Counted from the first letter of the stretch, positions 23,986-31,621 are shown. The stretch is 64,000 bases of DNA from DATKSG01 sp035531775 (GCA_035531775.1 DATKSG010000032.1:1-64000); one strand, 5' to 3'. Program-made: numbers and translations. Notes: generated from the letters alone by a model not told the origin.

Positions 23986-24396
23986 ATGACCCTCGACCCG
24001 ATCGAGCCTGACGACACCAGCGCGTTCGACGATGACCTCGACGCCATGGCGGCCCGCGGCCCCGCCTCCCACGGCCGCATCCTCGAGATGTCGAGGGAGC
24101 TCCCCGCCGTGGCCAACAAAGGGGACCACGCCCGGCTGAGTCGTGAGGCTTCAGCTCTCCTCGAGGCGTTCGTGCGCCACGCTGAGGAAGAGCGTCATCT
24201 CGTGCTGCGCCTGCCCCCCTTCACCGCCCGGTTGGTCGAGCACGGCCAGCAGCGGGTGGTGGACCGGCTCGTGTCGCTCGTGCTCGAAGCCGACCTGGCT
24301 GAGGCGCCGTGCCGGTGTTCGGCTCTGGCCGATGAGGTGGCTTCGCTCATCGAGGTGCAGATCGTGTCGGAGGAGTGGGACCAGTCAGATCGCTGA
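23986..24396 (+). CDS. Hemerythrin-like (HHE) protein
   Basis: 136 residues, mostly helical. SHGRILEMSRELP (His near 29), EAFVRHAEEERHLVL (His and Glu near 69-76) and LVEHGQQRVVD (His near 90) are placed like the di-iron ligands of HHE domains, which bind O2, NO or iron. The match is partial and some ligands are uncertain. Its last 50 bases overlap the end of the convergent EamA gene. Confidence 0.55.
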   Translation: MTLDPIEPDDTSAFDDDLDAMAARGPASHGRILEMSRELPAVANKGDHARLSREASALLEAFVRHAEEERHLVLRLPPFTARLVEHGQQRVVDRLVSLVLEADLAEAPCRCSALADEVASLIEVQIVSEEWDQSDR

Positions 24397-25255
24397 CTCG
24401 CACCGGCCTCGAGCGCCCAGTGGCCAGCACCGAGCCGATCAGGATCAGCGGGAAGCCGATGGCGATGCCCACGGTGAACGGTTCTCCGAGCAGCACGACC
24501 CCGAGGGCCACGGCCACGGCCGGGTTCAGATAGGTGATGACCACCGATCGGGACGGGCCGATCTCGGCGATCAGCTCGAAGAAGAGCACGAAGGCCAAAG
24601 CCGTGCACACGAGGGCTAGCGCCGCCACCGAAGCCACCACTTCGACCGAGACGTGCGACGGCAGGTGGGTGAGCGCCACCGGGGTATAGGCCAGCGCGCT
24701 GAGGGCCAGTGAGACGCTTATGACCCCGAGCCCGGGGAGGTCGGACAGCTTGCGGCTGATCACCAATGGGCCACACGCATAGCCCACCACGGTGACGGCC
24801 ACCTCGGCCACCGCCACCAGGCTGCCGCCGCGTAGGTCGACGCCCACCAGGGCTCCCACCCCGGCGAACCCGACCAGCAGGCCGAACAGACGACGACGGT
24901 CCAGATGGGCGCTCCCGGTGAAGAGGGGATAGAGCACGGCGGCCACGAGCGGGGTGCCGGCCACCAGGAGCCCGGCAGTGGAGCTCGACAGTCGCTGCTC
25001 GGCACGCGACAGCAGGAGCCACGGCAGGCCCAGCTCGATCACCGTGTAGGCCACCACCCAGCGCCAGGCGGCCAGGAGCGGGCCGAGCTGGCGGCGATGG
25101 GCGGCGATGGGCAACAGCAACATGGCCGCCGGGGCGGTGCGCAGGAAGACGAGGGTCGGGGGGTCGAGCTCCCGGACGGCCACCCGGATAAGGAGGTAGG
25201 GGAGCCCCCAGATGACGCACATGGCCGCGAACAGCATCGCTCCCCGACGAGACAT
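24347..25255 (-). CDS. EamA/DMT-family transporter
   Basis: 302 residues with ten hydrophobic segments in two EamA repeats, for example MLFAAMCVIWGLPYLLIRVA at the start and VITYLNPAVAVALGVVLLGE in the ninth helix, which carries the typical PxxxxxxGxxxLGE motif. Drug/metabolite exporter of unknown substrate. The 3' end overlaps the hemerythrin-like gene by 50 bases in the opposite direction. Confidence 0.9.
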   Translation of the reverse strand: MSRRGAMLFAAMCVIWGLPYLLIRVAVRELDPPTLVFLRTAPAAMLLLPIAAHRRQLGPLLAAWRWVVAYTVIELGLPWLLLSRAEQRLSSSTAGLLVAGTPLVAAVLYPLFTGSAHLDRRRLFGLLVGFAGVGALVGVDLRGGSLVAVAEVAVTVVGYACGPLVISRKLSDLPGLGVISVSLALSALAYTPVALTHLPSHVSVEVVASVAALALVCTALAFVLFFELIAEIGPSRSVVITYLNPAVAVALGVVLLGEPFTVGIAIGFPLILIGSVLATGRSRPVRVSDLTGPTPPTRSAPR

Positions 25256-25316
25256 CGCTCCCCATCATGCCCAGCGCCGAGGGTGGCCACATCGGCCCGC
25301 TCCTCGTGGTGCGAGA

Positions 25317-26798
25317 TCAGTGCTGCATGCTCTCCGAGTGCGAGCTCACAGGCACGGACAGTTTTGCTGGGTCGTAGGCCACCATGTAGCCGTTCTTGCC
25401 CGATTCCTTGGCCCTGTACATGGCCAGGTCGGCGTCGCGCAGCAGTGTCTCGGCGTCGTTTCGACCACTGTGGCTGAAGGCAATTCCGACGCTGACGCTC
25501 CCCCTGACCCGTCGCTCGTTCAAGACCACGGGCGTGGAGACGACCTCCACGATCCGCGAGGCGATGCTGATCACCCCACTGGTGTCGTCCAAGTCCTCCA
25601 TGAGGATGGCGAACTCGTCACCACCCATGCGGGCCACGGTGTCCTCGGTCCGGACGATCCCGAGTAGCCGGTTGGCCACGTGGACCAGCAAAGCGTCGCC
25701 GATTTCGTGGCCCTCGCTGTCGTTCACCGGCTTGAGGCCGTCGAGGTCGAGGTAGAGCACCGCCATCGTGCTCGACTGCCGCTTGGCCCGGGCCAGGGCC
25801 TGGGCGAGGCGGTGCTGGAACAGCTCCCTGTTGGCCAGGGCCGTCAGGCCGTCGTGGTAGGCCTGGTGGGCCAGCTGCTCCTGGAACCGGCGACGAACTA
25901 TCTCTTGCTTGTAGCCGAGCACCAAGATGATGGCCGAGGCCATGGCCAACACTGCGATGATGCCCAACTCGATGCGCAGGTGCCCGCTGCGAATGGGGCC
26001 GAAGAACTCGCTCGAGCTCTGGACGGTGAGGCCTCCCCAGCCGCCGATGCCGAACGGGGCATAGGCCGAAGCCGTGCCCGACTTGGCATCCTGGACGAAT
26101 CCCGACCGGTCTTTGCCCAGAGCGGCGAGCGCCTGCGGCTGGGCCAGGTGCGTGCCGATGGCTGCCGATCTGGTGGCGGCGACCACTGTGCCGGTGGAGT
26201 CAACGACGTAGACCTGTCCGGTGCGAGCGAAGTGGAGCTGCTCGACGTAGGTCTCGAGTGCTGAGCGGTCGAGGCGAACGTACCCGATGAACAGGGCCTT
26301 GTTCTGGCCGGCCACCGTCACCGGCACGGCCATGGCCACCACGTCCACGCCGCCTACCTTCATGACCGACGACGTGTTGGGTCGTCCGGCGAGCAGAGCG
26401 CTGACCATCGGCCGGTAGCCCGGGTCGGTCGAGGGGGGCAGTCCGGGTCCTGCGGCGTAGGACGTCAGCGGTTGCCCGCTCAAGGTCACCAGGGCGGCGC
26501 CGTAATTGAGCAGCACGGCGTGGGTGACGAACGACTGCAGACGGGCCTGGTCGGCCAGGTCGTTGGGGGTCAGGGCCCACGTGCCGGTGGAGGCGTAGTC
26601 GAGTCCCTCCTTCAGGCTGAACAGCACGTACTGCTTGCCGAGCGAGGCCAGGGTGCTCTGCAGAGTCTCGCGGTCGGCCCGCAGGACCGCCTCGGCCTGG
26701 GCATTGGCATGGTTGCTGAGCGCGATCCCGAGACCGCCCGTGGCGAAGACGAGGGCGATGCTCAGGCACAAGGGCACCATCTGGCGCATCCTTTTCAC
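25317..26798 (-). CDS. Membrane diguanylate cyclase (sensor + GGDEF)
   Basis: 493 residues. TM1 is MVPLCLSIALVFATGGLGIAL. An extracellular sensor domain (about 40-270, Cache-like, with GQVYVVDSTGTVVAATR) is followed by TM2 (LGIIAVLAMASAIILVLGY) and then a GGDEF domain with active site RMGGDEFAIL and DLDGLKPVND. The RTED five residues upstream of GGDEF matches the RxxD inhibitory site, so product feedback by c-di-GMP is likely. It makes c-di-GMP in response to an external ligand. There is no EAL domain. Confidence 0.92.
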   Translation of the reverse strand: MKRMRQMVPLCLSIALVFATGGLGIALSNHANAQAEAVLRADRETLQSTLASLGKQYVLFSLKEGLDYASTGTWALTPNDLADQARLQSFVTHAVLLNYGAALVTLSGQPLTSYAAGPGLPPSTDPGYRPMVSALLAGRPNTSSVMKVGGVDVVAMAVPVTVAGQNKALFIGYVRLDRSALETYVEQLHFARTGQVYVVDSTGTVVAATRSAAIGTHLAQPQALAALGKDRSGFVQDAKSGTASAYAPFGIGGWGGLTVQSSSEFFGPIRSGHLRIELGIIAVLAMASAIILVLGYKQEIVRRRFQEQLAHQAYHDGLTALANRELFQHRLAQALARAKRQSSTMAVLYLDLDGLKPVNDSEGHEIGDALLVHVANRLLGIVRTEDTVARMGGDEFAILMEDLDDTSGVISIASRIVEVVSTPVVLNERRVRGSVSVGIAFSHSGRNDAETLLRDADLAMYRAKESGKNGYMVAYDPAKLSVPVSSHSESMQH

Positions 26799-26905
26799 AC
26801 CCGCGGTATCGGATGGGGGAGGAGCCGACCTTTATGGCCGACCGAGTAACTCGGGGTTCCGCCCCCAGCGTTGTCGACGCGTTGTCCACACGGTTCGGCC
26901 CATAT

Positions 26906-26931
26906 GGAACCTTTCGGGTCGCTCGGGCGTC
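26906..26931 (+). promoter_or_regulatory. ECF-type promoter of the sigma factor gene
   Basis: GGAACC (26906-26911) and CGTC (26928-26931) are separated by 16 bases, the standard ECF sigma -35/-10 pattern. The expected transcription start is only a few bases before GTG 26941, so the mRNA is nearly leaderless. This suggests that the encoded sigma factor drives its own gene. Confidence 0.6.
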
Positions 26932-26940
26932 ATCCAGAGT

Positions 26941-27426
26941 GTGGGAATAGTGAGCTCCAGCCCTTCGAAGCCACAGGCCGCCCGGGGATCCGGCATCGAC
27001 GAGCTGTACCGGGCCCGGCGTGATCCCATGATCCGGTTGGCCAGGCTGATCACTGGGTCCACGGTCCTGGCCGAGGAGATCGTCCAGGAGGCCTTCTTGG
27101 CTGTCTTCCGACTACGACAGTGGCCTGACAATCCCGAGGCGTACCTGCGCACGACGGTCACCAACCTGTGCCGAAGCCATCTGAGGCGGTTGCGGGTGGA
27201 GCGTGCTGCGGCTGTGACCGAGGACCTCCACGTCTGGAACCCCGACATCGACGAGACGTGGCAGGCGCTGGGCCGACTGCCGCTGCGTCACCGGGGTGTG
27301 CTGGTGCTGCGCTTCTACGAGGACATGTCGGAATCCGAGATCGCCGCGGTCCTCGGATGCCGGTTGGGCACCGTGAAGTCCAGGCTCCATCGGGGCCTGG
27401 AGAAGCTGAGAGGCGAGCTGTCATGA
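26941..27426 (+). CDS. ECF RNA polymerase sigma factor (SigE/SigM-like)
   Basis: About 161 residues. Sigma region 2 is DELYRARRDPMIRLARLITG with AEEIVQEAFLAVFRL; region 4 is ALGRLPLRHRGVLVLRFYED followed by MSESEIAAVLGCRLGTVKSRLHRGL. Both are complete. GTG 26941 is chosen for its position relative to the ECF promoter; GTG 26950 is also possible. It overlaps the next gene by ATGA. That gene encodes a membrane protein that is probably its regulator. Role: redirect RNA polymerase on an extracytoplasmic signal. Confidence 0.9.
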   Translation: MGIVSSSPSKPQAARGSGIDELYRARRDPMIRLARLITGSTVLAEEIVQEAFLAVFRLRQWPDNPEAYLRTTVTNLCRSHLRRLRVERAAAVTEDLHVWNPDIDETWQALGRLPLRHRGVLVLRFYEDMSESEIAAVLGCRLGTVKSRLHRGLEKLRGELS

Positions 27427-28778
27427 ACAACGACGCCACCGAGGATCGGCTGCGGCGCACGCTGCGGGCCATCGCCGACCAGCCGGTGCCGGCCGGCCCC
27501 CCGACATTCGAGCCGCGCCATGCCAGGGCACCACGAGTCTCACCGCTGCGCGTGGCCGTGGTCGTCGCCGTGGCCACTGCCGTGGTGGCGTTGGCCCTGG
27601 CCTACGGCCCCCATGGCGCGCCCGGGTCCCCATCGGGGCGGCGCGTCGTCCCCGTGACATCACCCCAGCCGGCCACGGTGCCGGGCGCCGTGGCCGTGCC
27701 GGCCACTTCCGCCACTGCCATCTCCGGCTTCCTGGCCCAGTCGGTGAGCTTCGTGTCGGACAGCGCCGGCTTCGTGCTCGGCCTGGCGCCATGCCCGGCG
27801 GGGACATGCGTGGCTCTGCGCCGCACGACCGACCGAGGCGCCACCTGGTCCATCGTCCCTCCGCCTCCCACCACCCTCGGGACCACCGATTCCACCACGT
27901 CGCCGGCGGCGGTCAGCCAGGTGCGTTTCGCCGACGAGGCCGACGGGTGGGCGTACGGGCCGGGCTTGTGGGCCACCCACGACGGCGGCACCCGGTGGTC
28001 GTCGGTCGACCTGGGTGGCCCGGTGGTGTCCATGGCCAGCTCAGCCGGGCAGGCCTACGCCCTGGTGCAGTGCTTGTCGTACCCGACGTGCACGTCGCCG
28101 GGCCATCTCTACCGAAGTCCGGTGCACGGTGGGAGCTGGACCCAGGTGGCTGGCGTCTCCGGCGCATACGGCCAGGGGAGTGCCACCGTGGTGGCCGTAG
28201 GCCCGGCCGTCTTCGTGGCCGATGGTCGCCAACCCCAGCCGACGCTCATTGCCTCGGCTGACGGCGTGCACTTCAGCTCGCTCACCAGTCCGTGCGGCGG
28301 CTCGAGCAGCGCCGGCCCGTCGTTCCTGGTCGGCGTGGCCGCCAGCAGCCCCACCGAGGTGGCCGTGGCCTGCACGGGGAGCTCGGGTGCCGGGAGCTCG
28401 GCCAAGTCCGTCTACCTGTCACACGACGGGGGCCGGAGCTTCGATGCCACGGCGCCGGCTCCCTTGGGCGGCGACGAGTCGGGCCTGTCCATGCCGAGCG
28501 CCACCACCGTGTTGCTGGGGGCCAATTCCGGAGCGACCTGGATCTACCGCATCGCTTCGCCCGACACGGCGTGGACCACACCCCTGACCTTCACCGACGG
28601 TGGGATCCGCGACAGCGACATGGCCTTCGTCGACGCCGACTACGGCGCCATGGTCCACGGCGCCGCCAGCCTCGTGTTGTCGATCATCGAAGCCGGCAAC
28701 ACCATGGCCGGCTTCGGGCAGCTGTTTCTCACCGCGGACGGGGGCCTGCACTGGCAACCGTGTCCCATACGGAGCTGA
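27423..28778 (+). CDS. Membrane-anchored beta-propeller protein coupled to the ECF sigma factor
   Basis: 451 residues. A short cytoplasmic segment (MNNDATEDRLRRTLRAIADQ, about 45 residues) is followed by one TM helix (LRVAVVVAVATAVVALALAYG) and a large exported domain. Repeats such as TTDRGATWSIV, THDGGTRWSSV, SPVHGGSWTQV and SHDGGRSFDAT are BNR/sortilin-like propeller blades (xDGGxxW). The overlap with the sigma gene and the topology fit an anti-sigma factor with a propeller sensor. The N-terminal part is short and does not show a clear zinc anti-sigma motif (HxxxCxxC), so anti-sigma activity is an inference. Confidence 0.75.
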   Translation: MNNDATEDRLRRTLRAIADQPVPAGPPTFEPRHARAPRVSPLRVAVVVAVATAVVALALAYGPHGAPGSPSGRRVVPVTSPQPATVPGAVAVPATSATAISGFLAQSVSFVSDSAGFVLGLAPCPAGTCVALRRTTDRGATWSIVPPPPTTLGTTDSTTSPAAVSQVRFADEADGWAYGPGLWATHDGGTRWSSVDLGGPVVSMASSAGQAYALVQCLSYPTCTSPGHLYRSPVHGGSWTQVAGVSGAYGQGSATVVAVGPAVFVADGRQPQPTLIASADGVHFSSLTSPCGGSSSAGPSFLVGVAASSPTEVAVACTGSSGAGSSAKSVYLSHDGGRSFDATAPAPLGGDESGLSMPSATTVLLGANSGATWIYRIASPDTAWTTPLTFTDGGIRDSDMAFVDADYGAMVHGAASLVLSIIEAGNTMAGFGQLFLTADGGLHWQPCPIRS

Positions 28779-28814
28779 GGCCCGTCCTGGCCCGGCGCCG
28801 GTGGGTTGCGCCGT

Positions 28815-29465
28815 TTATGGCTTGGTCGTCCCCGTTTCGCCGGCCGGACAGGCCCCGTAGGGATCGATGGGCGCGCTCGACTGGTGGGTGAGCACCCAGC
28901 TGTTGCTGGCCTCGTTCATGTAGGCCTGCGGGCACGGGTCGGTGATCACGATGATCTTCTCGTTCGGGCAGACGTTTGCGTAGTCGACGCACGTCATTGC
29001 CTCGCGCCCGAGTGAGTACCCCGGGCACTCGAAGGTGAACTCGGGTGCGGCGTGTGCAGCCAGGTACGACAGTGCCGGGCCGCATCCGTAGCCGGCCGGG
29101 GCGGACGAGGCGACCGATGCCGAAGTGGCCGTGCCGCTGGTCGCGCTCGCGGCCGTTGTCGCCGGCGTCGTCGGTGCCACCGTGGCCGGCACGCCGGCCG
29201 ATGGTGCGGGAAGCAGCGACGACAGCCCGAAAGGGTCGGTGGTTGACGTGCCGCTCGACGCTGCCGCCGGGCTCTGCGCCGTGACGAGCATCAATGCCAC
29301 CGGTGCGGTAGCGCACACGACGGCGGCCGCCATGGCGGTGATGGCGTGGCGCGCTTTGGTGTGTCCTGTACCACGGCCTGCAACGTTTGCAGTGGACAAC
29401 ACGGGCTCCCCGAATCGGCCCACCTGGCTTCCCAGATGGCTTTTCGAGGGAACGAGATCTGGCAC
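28815..29465 (-). CDS. Secreted protein of unknown function
   Basis: 216 residues. A long basic N-terminus leads to a signal segment (ITAMAAAVVCATAPVALMLV) and then a Ser/Thr/Ala/Pro-rich linker (about 65-125). The Cys-containing C-terminal domain reads GCGPALSYLAAHAAPEFTFE, CPGYSLGREAMTCVDYANVC, then ITDPCPQAYMNEASNSWVL. This domain, with about five Cys, occurs as far as I recall in other actinobacterial exported proteins without known function. ATG 29333 within the frame would give a more normal signal peptide length. Confidence 0.65.
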   Translation of the reverse strand: MPDLVPSKSHLGSQVGRFGEPVLSTANVAGRGTGHTKARHAITAMAAAVVCATAPVALMLVTAQSPAAASSGTSTTDPFGLSSLLPAPSAGVPATVAPTTPATTAASATSGTATSASVASSAPAGYGCGPALSYLAAHAAPEFTFECPGYSLGREAMTCVDYANVCPNEKIIVITDPCPQAYMNEASNSWVLTHQSSAPIDPYGACPAGETGTTKP

Positions 29466-29513
29466 CCGACCTTGCGCGCCGGGCTCGCCGCCATGGGCAG
29501 TCCATGATCAGCG

Positions 29514-29570
29514 TCAGGGATCGCCGGCTACTCCGAATGAGGCCGTCGCCTCGTCGATACGTAGGTACAT
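29514..29570 (-). pseudogene. C-terminal relic of a GNAT (TacT/AtaT-like) toxin
   Basis: The minus strand encodes MYLRIDEATASFGVAGDP and a stop. The intact GNAT toxin at 30443-30964 ends MYIRLDEAVASFGIAGTP; 13 of 18 residues are identical and the DNA is clearly related. The rest of the relic gene is missing, and a RelE/YefM pair occupies the space upstream. This shows that a second, related toxin cassette once stood here. Confidence 0.6.
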
Positions 29571-29642
29571 CGGGCTGTACCGACGCGTCGAGCGCTGCAC
29601 AGAATTTGTCGTGGGCACCGGCATTGCCTATCGGGAGGAGGT

Positions 29643-29918
29643 TCAGTGCGAGCGGTAGACGTCAGTACGGTGGTCGACGCGCAGGACACTGACGACCTTG
29701 GCATCGTCGTCGATTCCGTAAACGACCCGGTACGGACCCCGTCGGGCTGCCCAGAGTCCGGCGAGCTCGCGTTGCAGAGGATGACCCACTGAGCGAGGCG
29801 ACTCAACTAGCGCGCCGGTCACGAACTCCACCACTGCCGCCGCGGCCTTTTCCGGTAGGCGAGTCAGCCCACGCTCGGCATTTGGTGCCATCACTAGCCG
29901 ATAGACCGGTGCGCTCAC
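29643..29918 (-). CDS. relE: RelE/ParE-family toxin
   Basis: 91 residues: YRLVMAPNAERGLTRLPEKA, then LQRELAGLWAARRGPYRVVYGIDDDAKVVSVLRVDHRTDVYR. The last stretch is the RelE core (GxxRRGxYRVxY, then VxHRxxxY) with the basic residues expected for ribosome-dependent mRNA cleavage. It overlaps the antitoxin gene by 4 bases. Located in the tandem element region next to tRNA-Pro. Confidence 0.9.
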   Translation of the reverse strand: MSAPVYRLVMAPNAERGLTRLPEKAAAAVVEFVTGALVESPRSVGHPLQRELAGLWAARRGPYRVVYGIDDDAKVVSVLRVDHRTDVYRSH

Positions 29919-30187
29919 CTTCCCAGGTACTTCGAGCGCAGCTCCTCGGCACTGACGACTCGACCCTTCGCTATCTCCTCTTTCGCCTTCCGGATCTCCT
30001 TGAGAGCCTTGGGATCTGAGAGCAGTTCCAGAGTGTCTTCCAGGGCCTCAAGGTCGGCAGCGCTCATGATGACTGCGGCTGCTCGACCGTTGCGCGTGAG
30101 GACAACCCGGTCATGCTCGTGTTCCACGCGGTCCACGATCTCGGACAGGTGGGCCTTGATCTCAGCGAGCGGCAACGTCTCTGTCAT
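29915..30187 (-). CDS. YefM/Phd-family antitoxin
   Basis: 90 residues from ATG 30187 (MTETLPLAEIKAHLSEIVDR). The frame extends 21 bases upstream, but the -10 box lies there. VVLTRNGRAAAVIMSAADLEAL is the family core, and the tail KEIRKAKEEIAKGRVVSAEE is the toxin-binding helix. It should bind the inverted repeat over its own promoter and neutralise RelE. Confidence 0.9.
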   Translation of the reverse strand: MTETLPLAEIKAHLSEIVDRVEHEHDRVVLTRNGRAAAVIMSAADLEALEDTLELLSDPKALKEIRKAKEEIAKGRVVSAEELRSKYLGR

Positions 30188-30204
30188 GACTATGATTGTA
30201 GTCA
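30187..30204 (-). promoter_or_regulatory. Operator and leaderless promoter of the RelE/YefM operon
   Basis: TGACTA (30187-30192) and TAGTCA (30199-30204) are perfect 6-bp arms with a 6-bp spacer. On the minus strand the repeat contains TACAAT (30200-30195), a near-perfect -10, seven bases before the ATG. Leaderless transcription with autorepression is likely. Confidence 0.6.
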
Positions 30205-30275
30205 CCACTGCTGCCTGCGAACCGTCCGACCCGCATCGCGCGGTTAGCCGGACAACAGGTTGACTAGGAACTTCG

Positions 30276-30326
30276 TGGTCGGGGTGGCCGGATTTGAACC
30301 GGCGGCCTCCACGTCCCGAACGTGGC
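30276..30326. repeat. Attachment-site-like copy of the tRNA-Pro 3' half
   Basis: These 51 bases are identical to 31544-31594, the 3' half of tRNA-Pro including the encoded CCA. The remaining tRNA sequence is absent here. The 24 bases ending in the repeat at both sites are also alike (19 matches). Beside the repeat, CTTTGGCGGA occurs twice (30326-30335 and 30346-30355), 20 bases apart, and could be arm-type integrase sites. A long open frame reading through this copy (..GVAGFEPA..) is an artefact of tRNA sequence. Confidence 0.9.
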
Positions 30327-30442
30327 TTTGGCGGATTTCGACGGACTTTGGCGGACGGAATTCGCAGGTGAGGGCGTGGTCCCCACTCGGCCGGACCGGG
30401 GTGAACGGCGGCGTCAGCGCGATGAACGCGCGATGGGGGTCT

Positions 30443-30964
30443 TCAGGGAGTGCCGGCGATGCCGAAGGAGGCGACTGCCTCATCGAGGCGTATGTACATG
30501 CGCCGGCCTTTCCCTTCCTCGCCATCGCCGGGAATATCTCGAAAGCCGAAGGCGGCATAGAACGACCGAGCCCGATCATCTATCGGATCGACGGCGATGA
30601 AGCGGGCCGCGGCGTGCTCCCCGGCCGCCGCCGCCTGGACGACGGCGTCGACGAGCAGGTTCCGGCCGAGCCCCGAACCTTGATGGTCAACCGAGATGGC
30701 GAGCCGGGCCACCAGCACCATGCCGATGTCGAACGTATCCGGAAGACCCCTTGCGAAGCGCCGCGGGAGCTCATCCCTTGAGACACCGCCCATGGTCAGG
30801 GAGTAGTAACCGATGACCTGGGCGCCATCGATCAAGACGAACGAGCGAGACAGGTTCCGGCGCTGATTCTCGAGCGCGTGGACCCTGAGCCAGACATCAA
30901 GGGCTTCCACCCCACATCTGAAGCTCGTGAGGTCGTGGCTCTCGTCGAGCCGCTCGACGTACAT
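30443..30964 (-). CDS. GNAT-family acetyltransferase toxin (TacT/AtaT-like)
   Basis: 173 residues. The GNAT acetyl-CoA site is LARLAISVDHQGSGLGRNLL (Q/RxxGxG/A); the N-terminal RLDESHDLTSFRCGVEALDV WLR region and the C-terminal FYAAFGFRDIP then MYIRLDEA match the toxin subgroup that pairs with DUF1778 antitoxins. Such toxins acetylate the amino group of charged tRNAs and stop translation. The ATG follows directly after the antitoxin stop (TAG-ATG). Placement inside a tRNA-gene element is notable. Target tRNA unknown. Confidence 0.9.
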   Translation of the reverse strand: MYVERLDESHDLTSFRCGVEALDVWLRVHALENQRRNLSRSFVLIDGAQVIGYYSLTMGGVSRDELPRRFARGLPDTFDIGMVLVARLAISVDHQGSGLGRNLLVDAVVQAAAAGEHAAARFIAVDPIDDRARSFYAAFGFRDIPGDGEEGKGRRMYIRLDEAVASFGIAGTP

Positions 30965-31237
30965 CTAGTCGACGTGCTTGAGCGGTTTGGCCTTACGGAT
31001 CTGGGCCACGAGCGCTGGCACGGGTTGGGCCGGCGCATCGAGTGCGGCGAGGAATTTCTCGTAAGCAGCGGAGTTGAGGCGGACAGTGTGATGGGTGGCC
31101 ACGATCACCTCGGCGTCGGCCACGGCGCGATTCAAGAGGAATTCTGAAACGGAGACACCGCAGAGCCCCGCCGCCTCCGCGATCAGATCGTCGTCGTGTG
31201 AGGAGAGCCGCAGCTCCCGGCGCCGGTCCTTGGCCAT
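30965..31237 (-). CDS. DUF1778 ribbon-helix-helix antitoxin
   Basis: 90 residues from ATG 31237 (GGAGGT precedes it): MAKDRRRELRLSSHDDDLIA, then AAGLCGVSVSEFLLNRAVADA, the ribbon-helix-helix of TacA/AtaR antitoxins. NSAAYEKFLAALDAPAQPVPAL is the toxin-neutralising C-terminus (family motif L..E.w..F...L). A frame 39 bases longer exists but lacks support. Partner of the adjacent GNAT toxin. Confidence 0.88.
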   Translation of the reverse strand: MAKDRRRELRLSSHDDDLIAEAAGLCGVSVSEFLLNRAVADAEVIVATHHTVRLNSAAYEKFLAALDAPAQPVPALVAQIRKAKPLKHVD

Positions 31238-31349
31238 GACGGCCGCACCTCCTTGTACGGACAAATGTACGGGCAACTGGGGCGCAGGTCAACTGGGGGT
31301 TTGGCCGGGGCGATGCTTCGGATCGAGCCTCTTCCGTAGGCTGATCGCC

Positions 31350-31565
31350 GTGAGCGAGCTGCCCAGGGTCGTCGAAGTCGAGCACCTCGGAAATCTCAGC
31401 CTCCGCCTGACCTTCTCCGACGGCCTCGTCAGGGAATTGGACTTCGGTGCGATGACGCTCGACATCTACGCCGAGGCGCTCGAGACGTCCGAACGTCGTG
31501 CCTCCGAGGCACTGGCGGCCCGACTGGCTGACCAGGAAATTTTTGGTCGGGGTGGCCGGATTTGA
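31350..31565 (+). pseudogene. Chimeric remnant: DUF2442-like start joined to a tyrosine-integrase-like tail
   Basis: From GTG 31350 the frame reads VSELPRVVEVEHLGNLSLRL then TFSDGLVRELDFG, which is the first half of a DUF2442 domain (small proteins linked to toxin-antitoxin loci). It then switches to MTLDIYAEALETSERRASEA LAARLADQ, which resembles the last helix of phage integrases (..TMDIYAHAL..AA..L). The frame ends inside the tRNA-Pro repeat. A deletion joining the two genes explains it. The integrase assignment rests on about 25 residues, without the catalytic Tyr region upstream. Confidence 0.45.
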
Positions 31566-31621
31566 ACCGGCGGCCTCCACGTCCCGAACGTGGCGCGCTA
31601 ACCAAGCTGCGCTACACCCCG
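31544..31621 (-). tRNA. tRNA-Pro (anticodon CGG)
   Basis: On the minus strand, the acceptor arm CGGGGTG pairs with CACCCCG, followed by discriminator A and an encoded CCA (31546-31544). The D arm is AGCGCAGCTTGGTTAGCGC, the anticodon stem CCACG/CGTGG has loop TTCGGGA, and the T arm contains CCGGTTCAAATCCGG. Anticodon CGG reads CCG, proline. Its 3' half (31544-31594) is duplicated at 30276-30326. Confidence 0.95.

Larger units (their letters stand above)
30276..31621. mobile_element. Degenerate tRNA-Pro-integrated mini-element carrying a GNAT toxin-antitoxin
   Basis: The segment is bounded by a 51-bp perfect direct repeat, with the intact tRNA at one end and only its 3' half at the other. This is the arrangement left by a tyrosine integrase that recombines at a tRNA 3' end. 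Inside are the GNAT/DUF1778 pair and, next to the tRNA, a short frame with an integrase-like tail. The body is only about 1.27 kb, so no complete integrase remains. The element is probably fixed or mobilised in trans. Confidence 0.65.

Noticed and set aside
30260..30781. Open frame of 173 codons reading through the tRNA-Pro 3' copy (..GVAGFEPA..)
   Set aside because: The residues come from reading tRNA sequence, and the rest is antisense to the GNAT toxin. This is a well-known artefact.
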